A DNA stretch of 10,904 nt from CAVPGH01 sp046726955 (GTDB lineage: Bacteria; Acidobacteriota; Vicinamibacteria; Fen-336). Shown here piece by piece: positions 5,920-10,904 of this stretch; position 1 is the stretch's first letter, and every line of letters begins with the position of its first letter. Position numbers and translations under genes: made by a program. The notes below the pieces were generated by a model. That model was not told the DNA's origin. It did not search any database and saw nothing but the letters and a program-made list of their open reading frames with translations. The stretch lies in assembly GCA_046726955.1 (NCBI GenBank), contig JBKPBQ010000538.1:1-10904 (forward strand). The letters run 5' to 3'.

Positions 5920-8053
5920 CTACTCCGCGCGCAGCGTCTCCACCGGGTCGAGCCGCGAGGCGCGGAGCGCGGGCAGCGCGCAGGCGAGCGCGGCCACCGC
6001 GAGGAGGAGCGCCGCGTTGCCCGCGAAGACGAGCGGGTCGTGCCCGGTGACGCCGTAGAGGAGGCTCGCGAGAAGACGAGTGAGGGCGAGGGCACCGAGG
6101 AGGCCCACGGCGATCCCCGCCGCCACGAGCTTCAGCCCTCCCGACATCACGAGAGAGAGCACCTCTCGGCGCTGGGCGCCGATCGCCATCCGGATCCCGA
6201 TCTCCTGACGCCGCTGCACGACCGAGTAGGCAACGACGCCGTAGAGGCCGAGCGCGGCGAGCGTGAGAGCGAGCACCGAAAAGAAGCCGAGGAGGCGCGT
6301 GATGAGACGACGCGGGGCCACCGCGTTGTCCATCCGGCCAGTTCCGCCGCGCCAGGGTCTCGTTGACGACCACGACCTTCGGGGCCGCGGCGTCGTCGCG
6401 CGCGTCCAGGTACCGCCCGGCGACCAGCGGGATGCGCATCGTCTCGAGGTAGTGGTGGTCCACGACCCGCGGGTAGGCCATCGGGAACTCGTCGAGGGCG
6501 TACTGGACGCCTTCGACTCCCGCCGGCCACGTCCGGTTGCGGCCGAGGGGCAGCGTGTCGCCGAGAGCCACGGCCTCGACTCCCGGGATCTCGGCCACCT
6601 TAAGCACCGCGGCGTCGAAGTAGGCGGTGGCCTCGGCGTTCGTGGCGAACGGCTGCCCCCTGTCCACGCGCCAGGCCATCGCCCGCTGCGGCTCGAAGCC
6701 CAGCGACACGCGGAGGAGCGACTCGAAGCTCCGGAAGAGGAGCCCGGCCCCGACGAGAAGCACGGAAGCGAGCGCCACCTCTGCCACGACGAGCGAGCCC
6801 CGCGCCGCGGCGGCCGAGCGGCCGGCCGTGCGCTGGTGCGTGGCCGCGTGCAGGCTCGCGGCCCGATCGCCCCGCGACAGGGCGAGCGCGGGAAGCACGC
6901 CGCAGAGCAGGCCCGCGAGCACGGCGAGGCCGATGGTGACGCCGAGCGCGACGCCGTCGATCCTCGCGTCCTGCAGCAGGGGAACGCCAAACGTCTGGAG
7001 CTGGGCAAGGGCATACGTCGCCGCGACGGCCGCGGGCAGGCCGAGGAGAGCGCCCGCGAAGGCGAGCACGAGGCTCTCGGCGATGGCTTGGCGCACGATC
7101 TGGTAGCGGCTCGCCCCGAGCGCCGCGCGCACCGCGTACTCCTGCCGGCGGGCGTTGGCGCGGGCGAGGAGCAGGTTCGACAGGTTCACGCAGGCGATGG
7201 CGAGCACGCAGGCGACAGCACCCGCGAGGACGAGGAACGCGCGCCGGAAGCGTCCGCGGAGGGCTTCCCCCAAAGGAGTCACGTCGGCCCCGAAGGTCCA
7301 GCGCAGCGTCTCCTTCAGGTGTTCGTTCACCGCCGTCAGCTCCTCCTGCGCCTGGGCGACCGTGACTCCCGGCCGCAGGCGTCCCACCGCGAAGAGCGTG
7401 TTCCCCCACTTCGCCGTGTCGTCGTTGATGGGGAACGGGGTGAGGACGTCCACGTCCGTCCCCGGCGAGAAGACGGCGTCGAAGTCGAACGTGGACGGCA
7501 GGACGCCGACCACGGTATGCGGTGCGCCGTTCAGCACGAGGCTCCGCCCCACGACCGAAGGATCGGAGGCGAAGCGCCGCTGCCAGAACCCGTGGCCGAG
7601 GACGACCGCGCGCGGACCGGTGCCGGTGCACTCCTCGGCGGTGAAGTTGCGGCCGCGGAGGACAGGGACGCCGAGGACGGTGAGGAAGTTGTCGGAGACG
7701 CCGACGCCGCGCAGCCGCACCGGCTCGCCCGCTCCCGTGAGCGTCAGCCGCTCGTAGTCGAAGAAGGCGAAGTAAGCGCCGAGCGCCTCGAAGCTCCGGC
7801 TGTTCTCGCGCCATCCCGCGAACACGTCGGCCCGCGTCGTGCGGCCGGAGAGGCCGTCCTTGCGCAGGTTGTTCTCGATCCAGACGAGCCGCTCGGGGTC
7901 GCGGAAGGGCAGCGGCCGGAGGAGGACGGCGTCCAGCAGGCTGAACATCACCGCGCAGGCGCCGATGCCCAGCGCGAGCGTCGCTACGGCGACGAGCGCG
8001 TAGCCGGGCGACTTGACGAGCTGGCGCAGGGCAAACCGGAGATCGCTGAGCAT
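5920..8053 (-). pseudogene. MacB/FtsX-type orphan ABC permease, broken by frameshift and apparent internal deletion
   Basis: This resembles the 'acidobacterial duplicated orphan permease' family: two MacB-like periplasmic domains, each tied to FtsX-type membrane helices, with no ATPase gene alongside. From ATG 8053 (Shine-Dalgarno GGGAGGA just upstream), residues 1-573 run through TM1 (18-45), the first MacB domain, the first FtsX block (about 270-395), a further TM (about 420-441), and into the second MacB domain as far as NETLARRNWP. There, near 6334, the frame breaks. The C-terminal FtsX block continues in the next frame from MDNAVAPRRL through QEIGIRMAIGAQRREVLSL to RLDPVETLRAE and a TAG at 5922-5920. 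The joined length is about 710 residues against the ~800 I expect. The missing part is the end of the second periplasmic domain, so a deletion plus frame change is likelier than a single-base error. It follows the ligase gene by 70 bases on the same strand. The substrate is unknown. Confidence 0.88.
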
Positions 8054-8123
8054 GGTCCTCCCTAGAGGGCGGCGTCCCGCCTCGGAAACGCGCGGTCGAC
8101 TCCCCTGGTTCCCGAAAACCGCG
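8054..8123 (-). other. Spacer between ligase and permease genes, with the permease ribosome site
   Basis: Read on the minus strand, this 70-base gap starts after the ligase TGA. It contains an inverted repeat CGCGGT/ACCGCG (plus-strand 8091-8096 and 8118-8123, 21 bases apart) and a small GGTT-N6-AACC hairpin (8107-8120), neither with a T-tract. It ends with GGGAGGA (complement of 8056-8062) just ahead of the permease ATG. The gap does not show a clear terminator, so the permease may be read from the xth-ligase transcript. Confidence 0.3.
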
Positions 8124-9218
8124 TCACTTCCGAAGCGTCCCGAAGATCTCCAGGAGCTCGGCGGGCGGCGTGACCTCGAGCTGGTCGTAGCGGCAGTCCG
8201 CGGGCCGCTTGTCGGCCCGCCAGCGCAGGAAGACGGCGGCGTGGCGGAAGCGGTCGCCCTGCAGGTGGTCGTACTTCACCTCGCAGACGCGCTCCACGCG
8301 CAGCGGCTCCCAGGAGAGGTCCTTGCCCGCGCTCCAGCGGCTGTACCCGCCGGGCATGCGCTGCGTCCCGTCGCCCATCTCCGCCCAGTGGCGCCACGGG
8401 TGCTCGGCGAGCGCGTCCTTGCGGAGCGGCTCGAGCTCCCTGGCGAGCGTGCGGCGCGTCGCCATCTGGAAGGAGGACGTGACCCCCACGTGGTGGAGCG
8501 TGCCCGCGTCGTCGTAGAGCCCGAGGAGGAGCGAGCCCACGAGCGTTCCCGGCCCGTGCTTGTGCCAGCGGAAGCCCGCGACCACGCAGTCCGCGCTGCG
8601 CACGTGCTTGACCTTCACCATCACGCGCTTGCCCGGCTGGTACGTCGTCGTCTCGTGCTTGGCCACGACGCCGTCGAGCCCCGCCCCCTCGAAGCGATGG
8701 AACCACTCGTGGGCGATCGCGCGGTCGCGCTGGCAGGGCGTCAGGTAGACGCCGGCCCCGGTCGTGCCGAGCGCGCGCTCCAGCCGCTCCCGCCGCTCCG
8801 CTTGAGGCCGGCCGCGGAGGTCGTCGCCGTCCTCGGCGAGGAGGTCGAAGGCGACGAACGCCGCGGGGGTCGCGGCGGCCAGCTTCTTGACCCGCGAGGC
8901 CGCGGGGTGCAACCGCAGCTGCAGCGCGTCGAAGTCGAGCCCGCGCTTGCCCACGATCACGATCTCGCCGTCCACGACCGAGCGCGCGGGCAGGCTCTCG
9001 CGGAAGTACGCTTCGAGCTCCGGGAAGTAGCGGTCGAGCGGTCGCAGGTCGCGGCTCTGGGTGTAGACGCGATCGCCGTCGCGGAAGACGATCGCCCGGA
9101 AGCCGTCCCACTTCGGCTCGAAGAGCCAGCCGTCGCCCTCGGGCAGCTCGCTGGCGAGCTTGGCGAGCATGGGCTCGATCGGGGGCTCGATGGGAAAGCC
9201 AGTGGCGCTCGCCGCCAT
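8124..9218 (-). CDS. ATP-dependent DNA ligase (LigC/LigD ligase-domain type)
   Basis: This enzyme seals nicks in duplex DNA using ATP, via an enzyme-AMP intermediate. The 364-residue protein holds the nucleotidyltransferase motifs in order: motif I EPKWDGFR with the AMP-accepting K36, motif III VVDGEIVI (81-88), motif IIIa FVAFDLLA (121-128), motif IV EGAGLDGVVAKH (177-188) and motif V MVKVKHVR (200-207). An OB-fold domain follows (about 210-360), with VCEVKYDHL and RWRADKRPADC. There is no polymerase or nuclease domain, so it is a stand-alone, LigC-like ligase. The frame is open far upstream, but that extension overlaps xth and is not ligase-like. The ATG at 9218 is chosen because it starts at the usual family position and shares one base with the xth stop (TGATG), implying translational coupling. 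Its likely partners are xth just upstream and the polymerase at 1719-3041. All catalytic residues are intact. Confidence 0.94.
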   Translation of the reverse strand: MAASATGFPIEPPIEPMLAKLASELPEGDGWLFEPKWDGFRAIVFRDGDRVYTQSRDLRPLDRYFPELEAYFRESLPARSVVDGEIVIVGKRGLDFDALQLRLHPAASRVKKLAAATPAAFVAFDLLAEDGDDLRGRPQAERRERLERALGTTGAGVYLTPCQRDRAIAHEWFHRFEGAGLDGVVAKHETTTYQPGKRVMVKVKHVRSADCVVAGFRWHKHGPGTLVGSLLLGLYDDAGTLHHVGVTSSFQMATRRTLARELEPLRKDALAEHPWRHWAEMGDGTQRMPGGYSRWSAGKDLSWEPLRVERVCEVKYDHLQGDRFRHAAVFLRWRADKRPADCRYDQLEVTPPAELLEIFGTLRK

Positions 9219-10096
9219 CAGCGTGCTCCCGCGCGGCGAGCGGCGATGCGACCGTCGGCCGCCGCCCAGCCCGCGTCGAGCGCGTGCCCCGGCTCGTCCA
9301 CGTCGACGAGGAGCGGCGCGTGATCGGAGGGGATGGGCTTGCCCTTGCGCGCCTCGCGGTCGATCTCCGCCCACACCGTCCGCCCGGCGAGCGGCCGCGT
9401 CGCCAGGAGGTGGTCGATGCGCATACCGAAGTTCTTGTGGAAGTTTCCCGCGCGGTAGTCCCACCAGGTGTAGCGGCCCGTCTCCGGGTGGTGCTTGCGG
9501 TAGACGTCGGTGAGACCAAAGCGGCAGAGCCGGGCGAAGGCCTCCCGCTCGCGCGGCGAGACGTGCGTCCCGCCGTGGCACGCCTGGGGATCCCAGACGT
9601 CCGCGTCCTCCGGGGCCACGTTGAAGTCGCCGCCGAGGATGAGCGGCCTCTCGAGATCGCTCGCCTCCAGCCAGCGCGCGAGGCGCTCGTACCAGACGAG
9701 CTTGGCCTCGTAGAACGACGAGTCGAGGACCCGCCCGTTGGGAGCGTAGACGGTCACGACCCGGACTCCCCCGCAGTCCGCCGCGAGCATCCGCGCCTCC
9801 GCGAGCGGCTCGTCGTCCCCCGTGTCGGGAGTCTGGGCGGGCAGGAGCGGCTCGCCGAAGTTCGTCAGCACCTTCTCGATCCCGCGGCGGCTGGCGATCG
9901 CCACTCCGTTCCAGCGCCCCTCGCCGTGGTGGGCGAGGTCGTAGCCGAGGTCGCGGAACGCCGTCACTGGCGCGTCCGCGTCGGCGAGCTTGGTCTCCTG
10001 CATCATGAGGACGTCGGGACGGGCCCGGTCGAGCTACCAGCGGACCTTGTCGAGCCGCGCTTTGAGCGAGTTCACGTTCCAGGTGGCGATGCGCAT
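9218..10096 (-). pseudogene. xth: Exodeoxyribonuclease III / AP endonuclease, interrupted by in-frame TAG at codon 21
   Basis: Exonuclease III cuts DNA at abasic sites and trims 3' ends in base excision repair. Translating from ATG 10096 gives MRIATWNVNSLKARLDKVRW, then TAG (10036-10034), then LDRARPDVLMMQETK in the same frame. The family fits on both sides without any shift. Including codon 21, active-site residues match E. coli numbering: N7, E34 (QETK), Y117 (VYAPNGR), D157/N159 (GGDFNVAPEDADVW), D228 (RIDHLL) and D258-H259 (PSDHAP). The frame after the stop, from ATG 10006, encodes 262 residues but lacks N7, so reinitiation there would probably give an inactive enzyme. A single base (TAC to TAG) accounts for the defect, and tyrosine fits that position. 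The stop overlaps the ligase ATG by one base, so the two are coupled. It could be a recent null mutation or a sequencing error. A 24-residue tail follows the last motif. Confidence 0.9.
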
Positions 10097-10199
10097 GGGC
10101 CTCTAACTCTACCTTCTCCGAATCATGTCGCGGCCTGACATATAGGAGGCGTAGGCTCTAGAGATGAGAGCCGGGGGCTTCGACTCCAGGGAGGGTGGC
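10097..10199. promoter_or_regulatory. Divergent region between xth and the DinB-like gene
   Basis: This 103-base gap must serve the minus-strand xth-ligase run and the plus-strand DinB-like gene. For the plus strand, CATATAGG (10139-10146) gives a -10-like element with only a weak TTCTCC (10114-10119) as -35. A perfect 8-bp palindrome CTCTAGAG lies at 10156-10163. AGGAGG (10144-10149) is too far (14 bases) from the ATG at 10164, whereas AGGGAGGG (10188-10195) sits four bases before the ATG at 10200. That spacing decides the DinB start. No Shine-Dalgarno is evident before xth. Confidence 0.4.
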
Positions 10200-10712
10200 A
10201 TGAAACTCATCGAACTGTTTGCCGGCCAGCTCGAACGCGAGGCAGTGATCTCGCGCCGCGTCCTCGAGCACGCCCCTGAAGGCAAGGGCGACTGGAAGCC
10301 GCACGAGAAGTCGATGGGTCTCGGCTACCTGTCGTTCCTCGTCGCCAGCATGCCGATCTGGGTCGACATGGCGATCAGCCGCGACGAGCTCGACCTCTAC
10401 CCCACGTCCGGCAGGTCGCAGTTCAACCCTCGCTCCGACATGTCGCGCAAGGAGCTCCGGGCGGCGCACGACGAAGGTGTCGCCAAGTCCCTGGCCGCGC
10501 TCCGCGGAACGACCGACGACTTCCTGAAGACGCCGTGGCGCCTGCTCGTCCGCGGCAACGTCGTCCAGGAGTCACCGCGCCACGTCGTGATCGCGGACAC
10601 GTTCACGCACCTCGCGCACCACCGTGGCCAGCTCACGGTCTACATGCGCCTCAACGGCGAGAAGGTGCCGTCCGTCTACGGCCCCACCGCGGACGACAAG
10701 ACGTTCGGCTAG
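10200..10712 (+). CDS. DinB/YfiT-like four-helix-bundle protein
   Basis: The protein has 170 residues with the look of the DinB superfamily, whose members are metal-binding helical bundles used as thiol-dependent transferases or of unknown function. The C-terminal helix carries the hallmark FTHLAHHRGQLTVYMRLNG (135-153), with H137 and H141 as the HxxxH metal ligands, followed by VPSVYGPTADD, a typical ending. The early block DWKPHEKSMGLGYL (31-44) is also typical, but where many members have a third histidine ligand (L/V-x-H-V/L-A) this protein reads SFLVASMP (45-52), with no histidine at about 47. So the metal site may be altered; some relatives may share this. The ATG at 10200 is preferred over one at 10164 because of AGGGAGGG just upstream and the fit to family length. 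It diverges from xth. Substrate and role are unknown; a stress-linked thiol function is only a guess. Confidence 0.85.
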   Translation: MKLIELFAGQLEREAVISRRVLEHAPEGKGDWKPHEKSMGLGYLSFLVASMPIWVDMAISRDELDLYPTSGRSQFNPRSDMSRKELRAAHDEGVAKSLAALRGTTDDFLKTPWRLLVRGNVVQESPRHVVIADTFTHLAHHRGQLTVYMRLNGEKVPSVYGPTADDKTFG

Positions 10713-10757
10713 TCGCTCGACACCCACGCACGCCGCTACCTCCGCTTCGTGCCCGGC

Positions 10758-10772
10758 AGCCCGCACTGGGCT
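10758..10772 (+). terminator. Short hairpin downstream of the DinB-like gene
   Basis: AGCCC-GCACT-GGGCT forms a 5-bp stem with a five-base loop, 46 bases after the DinB-like stop codon. There is no T-run after it, so it is at best a weak terminator candidate. Confidence 0.22.
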
Positions 10773-10904
10773 TCACGAGGAGGATTGGAGGCCGGGAATC
10801 CGACATTGAGCGGCACTAAATGCGCGATTTCCGACATTTTCGACGGAAGGAACGTCTAGATAGATACAGCTCTGAAACGTCTCTCTTGACGTGTAGCGTA
10901 TTAT
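10773..10904. other. AT-richer right edge with short repeats, probable upstream region of the next gene
   Basis: Base composition falls sharply from about 10805 onward. TCCGACATT occurs twice in direct orientation (10799-10807 and 10830-10838, 31 bases apart). AACGTCT also occurs twice (10851-10857 and 10876-10882), and the second copy forms ACGTC-N6-GACGT (10877-10892) as an inverted repeat. TTGACG (10886-10891) matches a sigma70 -35, with a possible -10 lying beyond the window. A tandem TAGATAGATA is at 10857-10866. No gene is seen here. The features suit a regulated promoter for a gene to the right, but could also be the edge of a transferred segment. Confidence 0.35.

Noticed and set aside
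2972..6095. Long minus-strand frames over the protease (2972-4582) and the dehydrogenase (4686-6095)
   Set aside because: Arg/Glu/His-rich, no recognisable domain, and directly antisense to well-supported genes.
6263..9323. Long plus-strand frames over the permease and ligase (6263-8065, 8013-9323)
   Set aside because: Composition is that of antisense shadow frames; the minus-strand genes have full motif sets.
9219..9581. Upstream extension of the ligase frame to 9581
   Set aside because: The added ~120 residues overlap xth, are Arg/Pro-rich and resemble no ligase N-terminus; the ATG at 9218 matches the family start.
10034..10036. Genome-wide reassignment of TAG to an amino acid, to explain the xth stop
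   Set aside because: TAG is the natural stop of the small membrane protein, M50 protease, permease and DinB-like genes at positions where their families end.
10164..10199. Earlier ATG for the DinB-like gene at 10164
   Set aside because: Its nearest AGGAGG is 14 bases away, while the ATG at 10200 has AGGGAGGG close by and starts at the usual family position.
10713..10859. In-frame open stretch after the DinB-like TAG, as possible readthrough product
   Set aside because: The protein already ends with the typical family C-terminus, and the 48 following codons show no recognisable motif.

Overview
The window is a GC-rich bacterial chromosomal segment (GC high throughout by eye, dropping only in the last ~60 bases). 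It is densely packed with short gaps and several start/stop overlaps. A large FtsX/MacB-type permease with no ATPase beside it resembles the 'duplicated orphan permease' family abundant in Acidobacteriota. With the GC-rich codon use, I infer an Acidobacteriota-like (for example Thermoanaerobaculia-like) soil or sediment organism. This is an inference, since no rRNA or marker gene is present. I saw no tRNA, rRNA, CRISPR array, insertion sequence or phage gene.

Layout, left to right. Bases 1-21 (-) hold only the first seven codons of a divergent gene. On the + strand follow manA (mannose-6-phosphate isomerase), a translationally coupled small membrane protein, a stand-alone LigD-type/Prim-PolC-type DNA polymerase, an M50 site-2 protease with two CBS domains, a 47-residue cysteine-rich metallothionein that is easily missed, an overlapping proline-rich small ORF (doubtful), and a zinc-dependent NADP(H)-type alcohol dehydrogenase. 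The - strand then carries an operon-like run read right to left: exonuclease III/AP endonuclease, ATP-dependent DNA ligase (sharing one base with the preceding stop), then the orphan permease. Right of these, a divergent DinB-like protein is on the + strand, and the window ends in an AT-richer region with short repeats.

How the genes fit together. The polymerase, exonuclease III and ATP ligase supply the processing, gap-filling and sealing steps of a short-patch repair pathway. No Ku gene is in the window, and the arrangement recalls the mycobacterial Prim-PolC/LigC pair reported to act in base excision repair. Metallothionein, the S2P protease, the dehydrogenase and the DinB-like protein add a loose stress-response flavour, but nothing in the sequence proves they form one system.

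Two genes on the - strand are damaged as written. xth has an in-frame TAG at codon 21, after its otherwise perfect N-terminal motif. The permease has a frameshift near 6334, with apparently about 80-90 codons missing from its second periplasmic domain. Both could be real decay or sequence/assembly errors. The most novel-looking regulatory feature is an 11-bp bulged hairpin that would cover part of the Shine-Dalgarno of the metallothionein gene.
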